A stretch of 64,000 nucleotides of DNA from JAFAXA01 sp963777325 (lineage in GTDB: Bacteria > Pseudomonadota > Alphaproteobacteria > Acetobacterales > Acetobacteraceae): the NCBI GenBank assembly GCA_963777325.1, contig CAVZQE010000016.1, positions 186,001 to 250,000 of the forward strand, written 5' to 3'. Made by a program: the position numbers and the translations under genes. The notes under the pieces were generated by a model. The model was not told the origin of the DNA, did no database searches, and saw only the letters and a program-made list of their open reading frames with translations. Positions 36,585 to 45,904 of this stretch are shown here, piece after piece. Numbering within the stretch: position 1 is the first letter of the stretch; each line of letters starts with the position of its first letter.

Positions 36585-39500
36585 TCAGACCGAGAAATAC
36601 TTCGCCGCGGGGTTGAACACAACGATTGCGCTGGTGGATTGCTCCGGATGCAGCTGCCACTCGTCGGAAAGCGACACGCCGATCCGCTCCGCTTGCAGCA
36701 GCTTCAGCAGGGGCTCCTGGTCCTCGATGCGCGGACAGGCCGGATAGCCGAAGGAGTAGCGCGAGCCACGATACGCTTGGGCCAGCATCTTCTCAATGTC
36801 GCGGTCGTCCTCGGCGGCGAAGCCCAGTTCGGCGCGGGCGCGCTTGTGGACGTATTCCGCCATGCCCTCCGCCATCTCGACCGAGAGGCCGTGCAGATAC
36901 AGATAGTCCTGGTAGCGGTTGTCCTCGAACCACTCCCGCGTCGTCTCTGACGCTTTCTGCCCCATGGTCACGACCTGCAGCCCGAGCACGTCGCGCTCCT
37001 CGTCGTCCACGTCGCGGAAGAAATCGGCGATGCACTCGCCGTCCTCCTTTGGCTGCCGGGGCAGGGTGAAGCGGCAGAGTTCCGTGTTGCCGTCTTCCGC
37101 GAACACGATCAGGTCGTTGCCCTGTCCCGCCGCCTTCCAGAAGCCGTACGCGGCCCGCGGGCGCAGGATGTCCCGCTCCTCGCACAAGGTCAGCATCCGG
37201 CGCAGCACCGGCCGCAGCTCCTGCTTGGCCCAGCCGAGGAAATCGTCGAGCGTGCGGCCCTGCTTTCGGAAACCCCACTGCAGCTGATAGAGGCTGCGCT
37301 CGTTGACGAACGGCACGATGGCCTTCGGCGGCGCCTCGACCACGCGCGCACCCCAGAAGGGCGGTATCGGCACGGGCGTGCCGCGCGTCAGCCGGCGCCG
37401 CCGTTCGCGCACCGCTTCGATATCGACCGGGCGGAAGGCGCGCTGATCGGCCTGGCCGAGCGTGCGCGCGGTGTTGCGCGTCTTGCCCACGCGCTTAGCC
37501 TGGATCGCCGCGAGATAGTCGTCGAACCCGTTGCCGGTCACGCGGTCCATCAGGTGCAGCCCATCGAATGCATCGCGCGCGTAGGCGACGCGGCCGCAGG
37601 CATAGGAGCGGACGCAGGCGTCCTCGACATAGGTGCGGGTCAGCGCCGCGCCGCCGAGCAGCACCGGCACTTCCAGGCCCTGGCGCGACATCTCTTCGAG
37701 GTTCTCGCGCATCACGACGGTCGATTTCACGAGCAGGCCAGACATGCCGATCGCGTGGGCCTTGTGCTCGCGCACCGCCGCCATCATGTCCGCGAGCGGC
37801 ACCTTGATGCCGAGATTGACCACACGGTAGCCGTTGTTGGTCAGGATGATATCCACGAGATTCTTGCCGATGTCGTGCACGTCGCCCTTCACCGTCGCGA
37901 GCACGATCGTGCCTTTCTCCTGTCCCTCGACGCGCTCCATGTGCGGTTCGAGATAGGCGACGGCGGCCTTCATCGTCTCGGCGCTTTGCAACACGAAGGG
38001 CAGCTGCATCTTGCCCGCGCCGAACAGCTCGCCGACCACCTTCATGCCGTCGAGCAGCACGGTGTTGATGATGTCGAGCGGCGCCATGCGGCGCATCGCC
38101 TCTTCGAGATCGTCGGTCAGCCCCTTGCGGTCGCCGTCCACAATCCGGTCCTTGAGCCGGCCCTCCGCCGTGTCGGCGCGCACCTTCTTCACCGCGTCCG
38201 CCGCCTTGCGGTCTGCGAACATCTCGAGAAGCTTCTGCAACGGATCGTAGCCTTCGGCGCGGCGGTCGAAGATCAGATCCTCCATCACGCGCACCTCCTC
38301 GGGCGCGATCAGGTGCAGCGGGCGGATCTTGCTGACATGCACGATCGCGCCGGTCATCCCCGCGCGCACGGCGTGATCGAGGAAGACGGAGTTCAGCACC
38401 GCGCGCGCGGCCGGGTTGAGGCCGAAGCTGATGTTGGAGAGGCCGAGGACGATCTGCACGTCCGGGAACTCGTCTCGGATCATGCGGATACCTTCGAGCG
38501 TCCACTGCCCGAGCTTGCGGTCATCCTCGTTGCCGGTCGCGATGGTGAAGGTGAGCGGGTCGATCAGCAGATCCGATTGCGGCAGGCCATAATTGTTGCA
38601 GGCGAAATCGACCAGCCGCCGCGCGACGCGGAGCTTGTCCTCCGCCGTCTTGGCCATGCCGGCTTCGTCGATCGTCAGCGCGATCACCGCCGCGCCGAAC
38701 TGGCGGGCGAGCTTCAGGCGCTCGGTCGCGGCGTGCTCGCCGTCCTCGAAATTGATCGAGTTGATGATCGGCTTGCCGCCGTGCAGCTTCAGCGCCGCCG
38801 CGATCACCGGCGTCTCGGTGCTGTCGATCACCAGCGGCGCGTTGACGGACGACGTGAAGCGGCGGATCACCTCGTTCATCTCCGCTGTCTCGTCGCGCCC
38901 GACAAAGGCCGTGCAGACGTCGAGGCTGTTCGAGCCTTCGCCCACCTGCTCGCGCCCGACCGCGACGCAGCCGTCCCAGTCGTGGCTCTCCTGCAACCCG
39001 CGCCACTTCTTCGAGCCGTTGGCGTTGCAGCGCTCGCCGATGGAAAAGTAGCTGTTCTCCTGCCTGAGCGGCGTCTGACCGTAGAGGCTCGCGACCGACG
39101 GCACCCAGACGGGCTTGCGCGCGACCGGGGCCGGACGGAAGCCGCCGCGCCGGCGGAGCATCGCGTCGAGAGCGCGGATATGCGGCACGTCGGTGCCGCA
39201 GCAGCCGCCGATCAGGTTCATGCCGTCTTCCACGACGAAGCGCTCGACCCAGCTCGCCATCTCGTCGGCGCCGAGCGGATAGCGCGTCTGCCCGTCAACG
39301 AGCTCCGGCAATCCGGCGTTCGGCTGCACGGAAAGCAGGCCCGGCCAGTTCGCCGCGAGCCAGCGCACGTGCTCGGCCATTTCCTGCGGCCCGGTGGCGC
39401 AGTTCAGCCCGATCAGCGGCACGTCGAGCGCGTGGATCACCGTCGCGGCGGCGGCGATGTCGGGGCCGACCAGCAAGGTGCCGGTCGTCTCCACCGTCAC

Positions 39501-40070
39501 CTGCACGAAGATCGGCGTGTCGGTCCCGAGTTTCCTGCGCGCGATCTTGGCGCCGTTGACCGCCGCCTTGATCTGCAGCGTGTCCTGGCAGGTCTCGATC
39601 AGGATCGCGTCCACGCCGCCGTCGATCAGCCCCTCGCATTGCCGCGCGAGCGCCGCCTCCAGCGGATCGTAGGCGATGTTGCCGAGGCTCGGCAGCTTCG
39701 TTCCCGGCCCGACGCTGCCGACGACCCAGCGGTGCCGCCTGTCCGCGAAGCTGTCGGCGGCCTCGCGCGCCAGCTCCGCCCCGACCTTGTTGATCTCGTG
39801 CGTGCGGTCCTGCAGGTCGAATTCCGCGAGCGTGACCGGCGAGCCGCCGAAGCTGTTCGTCTCCACCATGTCCGCGCCGGCCTCGAAATAGCCGCGATGG
39901 ATCTCGCGCACGAGGTCGGGGCGGGAGAGGTTCAGCACCTCGGTGCAGTTCTCCTTGCCCCAATAGTCGCGCTCCACGTCGAGGGTGAGCGCCTGCACGC
40001 GGCTGCCCATGCCGCCGTCGCACAGCAGCACTTGGTCGCGAAGGGCGTCGAGAAGATGGGGACGGGACAT
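36585..40070 (-). CDS. metH: Cobalamin-dependent methionine synthase
   Basis: The protein is full length at 1161 residues. Module 1 (homocysteine) has GLNCATGPQ near 223 and the zinc Cys pair in IGGCCGT near 288. Module 2 binds methyltetrahydrofolate (NANGSKKWRGL, EGSNSLDVCTAFVGRDE, INSINFEDGE). Module 3 binds cobalamin, with the lower-ligand His in DVHDIGKN near 730 and the downstream GMSGLLVKSTVVM. Module 4 is the SAM-dependent reactivation domain (SFGYPACPRIEDQ). It converts homocysteine to methionine in the cytoplasm. It lies 31 bases downstream of the arsR-methyltransferase gene, so a shared transcript under the palindromic operator is likely. Confidence 0.97.
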   Translation of the reverse strand: MSRPHLLDALRDQVLLCDGGMGSRVQALTLDVERDYWGKENCTEVLNLSRPDLVREIHRGYFEAGADMVETNSFGGSPVTLAEFDLQDRTHEINKVGAELAREAADSFADRRHRWVVGSVGPGTKLPSLGNIAYDPLEAALARQCEGLIDGGVDAILIETCQDTLQIKAAVNGAKIARRKLGTDTPIFVQVTVETTGTLLVGPDIAAAATVIHALDVPLIGLNCATGPQEMAEHVRWLAANWPGLLSVQPNAGLPELVDGQTRYPLGADEMASWVERFVVEDGMNLIGGCCGTDVPHIRALDAMLRRRGGFRPAPVARKPVWVPSVASLYGQTPLRQENSYFSIGERCNANGSKKWRGLQESHDWDGCVAVGREQVGEGSNSLDVCTAFVGRDETAEMNEVIRRFTSSVNAPLVIDSTETPVIAAALKLHGGKPIINSINFEDGEHAATERLKLARQFGAAVIALTIDEAGMAKTAEDKLRVARRLVDFACNNYGLPQSDLLIDPLTFTIATGNEDDRKLGQWTLEGIRMIRDEFPDVQIVLGLSNISFGLNPAARAVLNSVFLDHAVRAGMTGAIVHVSKIRPLHLIAPEEVRVMEDLIFDRRAEGYDPLQKLLEMFADRKAADAVKKVRADTAEGRLKDRIVDGDRKGLTDDLEEAMRRMAPLDIINTVLLDGMKVVGELFGAGKMQLPFVLQSAETMKAAVAYLEPHMERVEGQEKGTIVLATVKGDVHDIGKNLVDIILTNNGYRVVNLGIKVPLADMMAAVREHKAHAIGMSGLLVKSTVVMRENLEEMSRQGLEVPVLLGGAALTRTYVEDACVRSYACGRVAYARDAFDGLHLMDRVTGNGFDDYLAAIQAKRVGKTRNTARTLGQADQRAFRPVDIEAVRERRRRLTRGTPVPIPPFWGARVVEAPPKAIVPFVNERSLYQLQWGFRKQGRTLDDFLGWAKQELRPVLRRMLTLCEERDILRPRAAYGFWKAAGQGNDLIVFAEDGNTELCRFTLPRQPKEDGECIADFFRDVDDEERDVLGLQVVTMGQKASETTREWFEDNRYQDYLYLHGLSVEMAEGMAEYVHKRARAELGFAAEDDRDIEKMLAQAYRGSRYSFGYPACPRIEDQEPLLKLLQAERIGVSLSDEWQLHPEQSTSAIVVFNPAAKYFSV

Positions 40071-40101
40071 CCGATTGCTTTCGTTCGCTGAACGGGGATG
40101 G

Positions 40102-41076
40102 TCAGGCGGGGAGGCGGATGGCGGCGTCGCCGCGTACGGGCGCCAGGGCGCGGTCGGGTTCGCGCATCGCCCGCCACAGGCGCACCTGCATGGTTCCGGG
40201 CACGTCCAGCGGGGTGTCGGCCGCGAGGCCAGCATCGGCGAGGATGCTCTCCATCGCGGCGTCCCCGAAGCCGGGCCAGCAATGCGCGAGACGTTCGATC
40301 ACATCCACGCGGTCGTGGGCCGCGAGATCGGCGACGATCAGCGTGCCGCCTGGCCTGAGCACGCGCGCGGCCTCGGCGACGACGCCGGCCGGGTCTTCGG
40401 CGTAGTGCAGCACCATCTGCAGCACGGCCAACTCGAACACGCCGTCCGCGAAGGGCAGCCGGTACATGTCCGCGAGGCGCACGCCGCAATGCGACAGGCC
40501 GGCGCGGGCGAGCCGGGTGCGCGCCAGCGCCAGCATCGCCTTGCTCGCGTCGATGCCCATAGCGTGCGCCACGCGCGACGCCAGCAGCTCAAGCAGCCTA
40601 CCCGTGCCAGTACCGATGTCGAGCAGGCGTCCGACGCCGGTTTCGGGCACGAGCGCGAGCAGGGCGGCCTCGACCGCGCCCGCCGCGAGGCCGAGGGCGC
40701 GCATCTCGTCCCAGTCCGACCCCTGACGCCGGAAGCTCTCGGAGGCGACCCGCGCCCGCTCGGCGAGCACGCGCGCGGCCTGCCGCCGGTCGGATGCGAG
40801 CACCGGATCGTCCTCGGGCAGTTGCGCGAGCAGCGCGCGGGCGAGCGGGCAGGCGGCCAGCGTGAACCACACATTCGCCCCCTCGCGCACCCGGTCGAGC
40901 AGCCCGGCCTCGCAGAGCAGGCGGAGATGCCGCGACAGCCGGGGCTGCGACTGGCCCAGGATCTCGACGAAATCCATGACGCAGAACGATCCCCGCCCGG
41001 CGAGGGCGAGCAACCGCAAGCGGGTCGGCTCGGCGGCGGCGCGCAGGCTGGCGAGAAGCGGTTCCACGGCTTGCAT
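40102..41076 (-). CDS. ArsR-family regulator fused to a methyltransferase domain (SahR-like)
   Basis: The 324-residue two-domain protein has an ArsR winged helix at about 1-95, with recognition helix SQPRLSRHLRLLCEAG, and a SAM-type methyltransferase fold from about 145 (LLDIGTGTGRLLELLA at 151-166, ADMYRLPFADGVFEL). The Cys metal site of classical ArsR is absent. Similar regulators next to metH/metF in proteobacteria (SahR type) sense S-adenosylhomocysteine and control the methionine cycle; the methyltransferase fold probably serves as the ligand pocket. Its direct lead into metH and the operator beside its start codon fit autoregulation. Confidence 0.85.
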   Translation of the reverse strand: MQAVEPLLASLRAAAEPTRLRLLALAGRGSFCVMDFVEILGQSQPRLSRHLRLLCEAGLLDRVREGANVWFTLAACPLARALLAQLPEDDPVLASDRRQAARVLAERARVASESFRRQGSDWDEMRALGLAAGAVEAALLALVPETGVGRLLDIGTGTGRLLELLASRVAHAMGIDASKAMLALARTRLARAGLSHCGVRLADMYRLPFADGVFELAVLQMVLHYAEDPAGVVAEAARVLRPGGTLIVADLAAHDRVDVIERLAHCWPGFGDAAMESILADAGLAADTPLDVPGTMQVRLWRAMREPDRALAPVRGDAAIRLPA

Positions 41077-41078
41077 GT

Positions 41079-41100
41079 GACATAAAGATATCCTTATGTC
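41079..41100. promoter_or_regulatory. 22-base palindromic operator of the SahR-like regulator
   Basis: GACATAA at 41079-41085 and TTATGTC at 41094-41100 flank a central GATATC (41087-41092). The whole 22 bases read the same on both strands except for one base pair (A41086/C41093). It begins 2 bases from the regulator's start codon and ends 5 bases from the divergent gene's ATG. It is A+T-rich in a 70% G+C region. A bound dimer would block both genes. Confidence 0.7.
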
Positions 41101-41105
41101 CAGTC

Positions 41106-41480
41106 ATGCCCTCGCTCGCCGATGCGCGCCTGCCGATCCGGTTCGGTCCCCTGGCCTCTCTGCGGCCGGGCGAGGCCGTGCTGCTGCCGGAGGGCGAACC
41201 CGCAACCGTGCCCGACGGCCATGCGGTGCAGCGCTACGCGCTTCCGCCCGGCGATGCCGCCCATCCCCCCGCCTGCGCCTGCTGCGCGCCGCGCGGGCCG
41301 CTCGCTTCCGCCCTGACGCAATTGTTCCTGTCGCGGGCGCGGGGAGAGGCGCCGTTCTTCACCGCCGTCCTGGTTGCCGGCGACGACCCGCGCGCCGAGG
41401 CCGCCATCCGCGAGGCGATCCGCCGTGATCCGCTCGTCGGCGGCCGCTACCGCGCGGCCTGGGCGGCGGTCTCGGCCTGA
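41106..41480 (+). CDS. Hypothetical 124-residue protein with a CxCC motif
   Basis: Starting at ATG 41106, this protein has a Pro/Ala-rich N-terminal half, then a Cys cluster (ACACCAPRGPLASALTQLFL) that could bind a metal, and a compact C-terminal half (APFFTAVLVAGDDP, AAIREAIRRDPLVGGRYRAA). I do not recognise the family with confidence; the Cys cluster recalls segments seen near CobW-type metallochaperones, but the GTPase core is absent. It diverges from the SahR-like gene and its ATG lies 5 bases from the shared operator, suggesting co-regulation with the methionine cycle. There is no clear ribosome site. Confidence 0.55.
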   Translation: MPSLADARLPIRFGPLASLRPGEAVLLPEGEPATVPDGHAVQRYALPPGDAAHPPACACCAPRGPLASALTQLFLSRARGEAPFFTAVLVAGDDPRAEAAIREAIRRDPLVGGRYRAAWAAVSA

Positions 41481-41485
41481 GCGGG

Positions 41486-42010
41486 TTAGCTCTCGGCCGG
41501 GATGCTCCGGTCTCCGGCCCCGAGCGGCCGCTGCATGAACACGACGTCGAGCCACCGGCCGAACTTGTAGCCTGCCGCCCGCAAGGTGCCGGCCCGCCTG
41601 AAACCGAGGCTCGCATGCACGCCGACCGAGCCGACATTCTCGGAATCGCCGATCACCGCGATCATCTGGCGGAATCCAGCTTCGGTCGCGGTCTCGATCA
41701 GGCATTGCACCAGCGCCTTGCCGACGCCCTGGCCGCGCACGTCGTCCCGCACGTAGATGCTGTCCTCGACCGCGAAGCGGTAAGCGGTGCGGTCCCGGAA
41801 CCGTGCGTAATACGCAAATCCCAGCACACCGCTAACGTCGGCGGCGACCAGCCACGCGCCGCGCCGGTCGATGGACGCCTCGTATCGCGCCGTCATCTCC
41901 TCGAGCGAAGGCGGCGTTTCCTCGAAGGTGCCGGCGCCGTGCAGGACGTGATGCGCATAGATGGCCTGCGCTTCCGCCATGTCGGCCGGTGTCGCGGGTC
42001 GGATCGTCAT
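41486..42010 (-). CDS. GNAT N-acetyltransferase, phosphinothricin acetyltransferase-like
   Basis: The protein has 174 residues from ATG 42010 (MTIRPATPADMAEAQAIYAH). The fold and motifs are those of the Pat/Bar-like branch: GTFEETPPSLEEM, AYYARFRDRTAYRF, the acetyl-CoA loop VRGQGVGKAL and GVHASLGFRRAGTLR. Members acetylate the amino group of amino-acid-like compounds such as phosphinothricin or methionine sulfone/sulfoximine. The longer reading from 42061 has a poor N-terminus. It is convergent with the 124-residue gene, 5 bases away. Confidence 0.88.
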   Translation of the reverse strand: MTIRPATPADMAEAQAIYAHHVLHGAGTFEETPPSLEEMTARYEASIDRRGAWLVAADVSGVLGFAYYARFRDRTAYRFAVEDSIYVRDDVRGQGVGKALVQCLIETATEAGFRQMIAVIGDSENVGSVGVHASLGFRRAGTLRAAGYKFGRWLDVVFMQRPLGAGDRSIPAES

Positions 42011-42106
42011 TGGTCGGCGTCTCCTCGGAGCCGTGTCGCGGGCGAGCGGCGCCGCCCGCATGGAGAAGGGAAGCGAGTTTCCGTCGTCCTTTACAACTTA
42101 TAGGTG

Positions 42107-42136
42107 TTGATCCTGATTGCCCGGCTGGGGCATATT
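42107..42136 (+). promoter_or_regulatory. Possible promoter for the type I secretion operon
   Basis: TTGATC (42107-42112) and CATATT (42131-42136), 18 bases apart, lie in the divergent gap between the acetyltransferase and the ABC exporter gene, about 50-100 bases before the possible start codons. The match is moderate. Confidence 0.3.
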
Positions 42137-42185
42137 GGCGCGACGATCACAAGCCGGCTAGACGCACGCAAAACCGACATCGTGC

Positions 42186-44510
42186 TTGACGGGCCGCCAC
42201 GGCACGGTTGGCGCAGCTTCAGCGAGGGACGACGCCGTGGGAATACCTGACGGTACAATTTTGAGCGGAGCGGTACGAGCGATCGGATCCGCCGCCGGTG
42301 CCGCCCCGCCGGCCGACGATCCCTCGCTTGTCCACCCGCGCCTTCAGGCGGTGATGGCAGCCGCCCGCTATTACGGCATCGAGCTCGATCCCGGCGAGTT
42401 TCGTCCTTCGCCCGGCGAGAGCGCGGCGGATGCGGCGTCGCTCGCTTCCTGGGCGCGGGACGGCGGCATGTGGGCGCGCGGCGTCCGGCTGCGCTGGAAG
42501 CAGCTCGTGAAGCTGCACGAGACCGGGCCCGTGGTGCTGCTGCTGAACGATGGCTCGGCCGCCCTGCTGACCGGCGCCAACGCCGAACACAACGTCGTCT
42601 TCCTCGCCGATCCGGCCGCCGCCGGCGGAGCGCAGCCTGTTCCGGTCGATGAATTGCGTCTGGCCCAGGTCTGGGACGGCGAGACCGTGCTGCTGCGAGC
42701 CGAGCGCGGGGCGCAGGAAGCGGATGCGCCGTTCACGATGGGATGGCTTGCCGCGCTCGTGCTGCGCGAGCGCCGCTCGCTCCGCGACATCGGCCTGGCG
42801 TCGCTGACCTTGAGCTTTCTCACGATCTTCCCGCCGCTGCTGGTGATGACGGTCGTGGACAAGGTGCTCGAGCATCACAGCATCTCCACGCTCGCGCTGT
42901 TGTCCGCGATCCTGGCGCTCGCGATGGTCTACGAGACGCTGCTCGGCTACGCCCGGCGGCTGATCGTGCTGGTGGTCGGCATCAGGCTCGATGCACGGCT
43001 CAACCTGCACGTCTTCAATCGTCTGCTGCGTCTGCCGCTCGACTATTTCGAGCGCCACCCGGCCGGCGAGACGATGCACAAGATCAGCCAGGTGTACAAG
43101 GTCCGCGACTTTCTCACCGGCAAGCTGCTGACGACCTTCCTCGATCTCGTCACCCTGGTCGTGTTGCTGCCGTTCCTGTTCTATCTCAACGCGGCTTTGG
43201 CCTGGATCGTGCTCGTCTGCTCCGGCCTGATCATGCTCATTATCGTCGCGTATCTGAAGCCGCTGCGGCGCGTGTTCAAAAGCGTGGTCGCGGCCGAGAC
43301 CGAGAAGGCCTCCGCGCTCGGCGAGACGGTGTTCGGCATCAAGACCGTGAAATCGCTCGCGCTCGAGCCGCAGCGCCGCGCGCTCTGGGACGCTCGCATC
43401 GCGGAAGCGGGCAAGTGGCGTCTCGCCTTCGGCAAGCTCGGCAACTGGCCGCAGACGCTGGTCAACCCGATCGAGCGGTTCATGTCGATCGGCATCGTGC
43501 TGTTCGGGGCGTATATGGCGCTCGCGGACAAGACCGGATACGCGGTCGGCGCCCTGTTCGCCTTCATGATGCTCAGCATGCGCGTGGCGCAGCCGCTGGT
43601 CGGGCTCGCCAAGCTGATCGAGGATTACGAGGAGGTCGGCTCCTCCGTCGGGGAGGCGGCGTCGGTGTTGAACCGGCCGCTCGAGGCGGAGGCGGCGTCG
43701 GGCGGCACGCGGCCGCAATTCTCGGGCGCGCTCGCCTTCGACGATGTGAGCTTTACCTATGGCGGCACCAAGCTGCCGGCGCTCGACCGGGTCTCCTTCT
43801 CCGTGCCCGCCGGCACCATGCTCGGCATCGTCGGGCGCAGCGGCTCCGGCAAGTCGACCTTGACAAGGCTGCTGCAGGGCATCAACCGCGACTATTCCGG
43901 CTTCATCAAGATCGACGGCTCGGATCTGAAGGCGATCAACCTCCGCCATCTGCGCCAGAGCTTCGGCGTCGTGTTGCAGGAGAATTTCCTGTTCCGCGGC
44001 TCGATCCGCGACAACCTCATCGCCGGACGGCCGGGCCTCACCCTCGATCACGTCGTGCAGGCCGCGCGCCTCGCCGGGGCGGAGGAGTTCATCGAGCGGA
44101 TGCCGAACGGCTACGAGACCTTCATCGAGGAGGGTTCGCCCAATCTGTCGGGCGGCCAGCGGCAGCGGCTCGCGATCGCGCGCGCGCTCATCACCGACCC
44201 GCGCCTGCTGATCCTCGACGAATCGACGAGCGCGCTCGACCCCGAGAGCGAGGCGCTGGTGAACGCGAACCTGCACCGCATCGCGCGCGGCCGCACCATG
44301 GTGATCGTGTCGCATCGCCTGTCGTCGCTCACCGAGTGCAACCAGATCCTGGTGCTGGAAAAGGGCCGGGCGATCGACATAGCGCCGCACAAGACGCTGC
44401 TCGAACGCTGCCCGCTCTACCGCCAGCTCTGGGCGCAGCAAAACCGTCATCTCGACATGCAGGGGCCCCGCCATGCAGCTCTCGCTCCAGCCTTCGCCCA
44501 AGCCGATTGA
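42186..44510 (+). CDS. Type I secretion ABC transporter with a degenerate C39-like domain
   Basis: The protein has up to 774 residues; the start is TTG 42186 or GTG 42237 (VGIPDGTILSG), not resolvable here. It has an N-terminal C39 peptidase-like domain lacking the catalytic Cys (LQAVMAAARYYGIELDPGEF), as in HlyB, then a six-helix membrane domain (about 185-460), and an ATPase with Walker A GRSGSGKS (550-557), signature LSGGQRQRLAIARAL and Walker B LLILDESTSALD. It should export a C-terminally signalled protein across both membranes with HlyD and an outer-membrane TolC-type channel. The hlyD-like gene overlaps its 3' end by 38 bases. Confidence 0.92.
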   Translation: MTGRHGTVGAASARDDAVGIPDGTILSGAVRAIGSAAGAAPPADDPSLVHPRLQAVMAAARYYGIELDPGEFRPSPGESAADAASLASWARDGGMWARGVRLRWKQLVKLHETGPVVLLLNDGSAALLTGANAEHNVVFLADPAAAGGAQPVPVDELRLAQVWDGETVLLRAERGAQEADAPFTMGWLAALVLRERRSLRDIGLASLTLSFLTIFPPLLVMTVVDKVLEHHSISTLALLSAILALAMVYETLLGYARRLIVLVVGIRLDARLNLHVFNRLLRLPLDYFERHPAGETMHKISQVYKVRDFLTGKLLTTFLDLVTLVVLLPFLFYLNAALAWIVLVCSGLIMLIIVAYLKPLRRVFKSVVAAETEKASALGETVFGIKTVKSLALEPQRRALWDARIAEAGKWRLAFGKLGNWPQTLVNPIERFMSIGIVLFGAYMALADKTGYAVGALFAFMMLSMRVAQPLVGLAKLIEDYEEVGSSVGEAASVLNRPLEAEAASGGTRPQFSGALAFDDVSFTYGGTKLPALDRVSFSVPAGTMLGIVGRSGSGKSTLTRLLQGINRDYSGFIKIDGSDLKAINLRHLRQSFGVVLQENFLFRGSIRDNLIAGRPGLTLDHVVQAARLAGAEEFIERMPNGYETFIEEGSPNLSGGQRQRLAIARALITDPRLLILDESTSALDPESEALVNANLHRIARGRTMVIVSHRLSSLTECNQILVLEKGRAIDIAPHKTLLERCPLYRQLWAQQNRHLDMQGPRHAALAPAFAQAD

Positions 44511-45891
44511 GCTGATACCGGCGCGCAAGCGGGACGCTGCGCTGCCGGTCATCCTCGAATTCCAGTCGCCGTCGGCCGCGATCGTTGCCACGCCCGTTCC
44601 GCGCTCCGCGCGCGGCACGATCTGGCTCGTCAGCAGCCTGTTCGTCGCCTGCCTGGTGCCGATGGGCCTCATACCGATCGATCGGGTCGTTACCGCCCAG
44701 GGGAAGGTTCTGTCGCAGAGCCCGACCATTGTCGTGCAGCCGCTGGAGACCGCGATCGTGCGGTCGATCGACGTGCGCGAGGGACAGCACGTGCATGCGG
44801 GCGACATTCTCGCGCGCCTCGATCCGACCTTCGCCGCCGCCGACGTGGGCGCGCTGCAGAACCAGGTTTCGAGCTTGCAGGCCGAGGTGGCGCGCCTGCA
44901 GGCGGAAGCGGACGGCAAGCCGTTCGCGTATACGGGCCTCGATCCCGCCCTGTCGCTACAGGCCGCGATCTTCGCGCAGCGCCAGGCCGAGCGCGATTTC
45001 CGGTTGGAGAACTACAAGCAGAAGATCTCGGGGCTGGTCGCGGCGGTGGCGCGCAACCATGCGGACGCGGCGGCCTACAAGCAGCGACTCTCGGTCGCGG
45101 TCGATGTCGAGCAGATGCGCAAACAGCTGGAAAAGCTCGAGGTCGGCAGCCGCCTCAACTCGCTCGCCGCGACCGACAGCCGTCTCGAAATGACCCGGGG
45201 CCTGCAGAACGCGGTCGAGCAGGGCGAAAGCGCCAAGCGCGATCTGACGGCCATGGTCGCCGAGCGGGACGCATACCTGCAAAACTGGCGCGCGGAGAAC
45301 TCGCAAAAGCTCGCCGAGCAGACACGGGCGCTCAGCGACGCGCGCGAGAATCTCAACAAGGCGCAACTGCGGCGCCGGCTGGTGGAATTGCGCGCCGAAC
45401 AGGACGCGACCGTGCTGACGGTCGCGAAAGTGTCGGTCGGCTCCGTCCTGCAATCCGGGGATCAACTCATTACGTTGATGCCGCGCGATGCGCCGCTCGA
45501 GGTCGAAGCCAACATCGCCGGCCGCGACGACGGCTTCGTGCATGTCGGCGATCCGGTCGCGATCAAGTTCGACACCTTCCCGTATCATCAATACGGCATG
45601 GCGACCGGGACGGTGCGCACCGTCAGCGCCGACAGCTTCACGAGCGCCGACGAGCAGCGGAGCCGGACGGGCGGAACGGGCGCGGTGCCGGTGCCGCAGG
45701 GCTCGACCGAGCCGTTCTTCCGCGCGCGCATCGCGATCGACAAGACCGAGCTGCACGACGTGCCGCCGGGCTTTCACGTTGCTCCGGGCATGCCGGTCAC
45801 CGCCGACATCAAGGTCGGCAAGCGCACCGTCCTGAACTACCTGCTCGGGCGCGTGCTGCCGGTCGCGTCCGAGGGCATGCGCGAGCCGTGA
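44473..45891 (+). CDS. HlyD-family periplasmic adaptor of type I secretion
   Basis: The 472-residue protein has a short cytoplasmic N-terminus, one membrane helix near residues 50-70 (WLVSSLFVACLVPMGLI), a lipoyl-like half-motif (VVTAQGKVLSQSPTIVVQPL), a long coiled-coil hairpin (about 125-300), and the C-terminal beta-barrel region (PLEVEANIAGRDDGFVHVGD). It bridges the ABC transporter and an outer-membrane channel, which is not encoded here. The start ATG 44473 lies inside the transporter gene, indicating coupling. Confidence 0.93.
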   Translation: MQLSLQPSPKPIELIPARKRDAALPVILEFQSPSAAIVATPVPRSARGTIWLVSSLFVACLVPMGLIPIDRVVTAQGKVLSQSPTIVVQPLETAIVRSIDVREGQHVHAGDILARLDPTFAAADVGALQNQVSSLQAEVARLQAEADGKPFAYTGLDPALSLQAAIFAQRQAERDFRLENYKQKISGLVAAVARNHADAAAYKQRLSVAVDVEQMRKQLEKLEVGSRLNSLAATDSRLEMTRGLQNAVEQGESAKRDLTAMVAERDAYLQNWRAENSQKLAEQTRALSDARENLNKAQLRRRLVELRAEQDATVLTVAKVSVGSVLQSGDQLITLMPRDAPLEVEANIAGRDDGFVHVGDPVAIKFDTFPYHQYGMATGTVRTVSADSFTSADEQRSRTGGTGAVPVPQGSTEPFFRARIAIDKTELHDVPPGFHVAPGMPVTADIKVGKRTVLNYLLGRVLPVASEGMREP

Positions 45892-45904
45892 GTCCGATGC
45901 CCCG

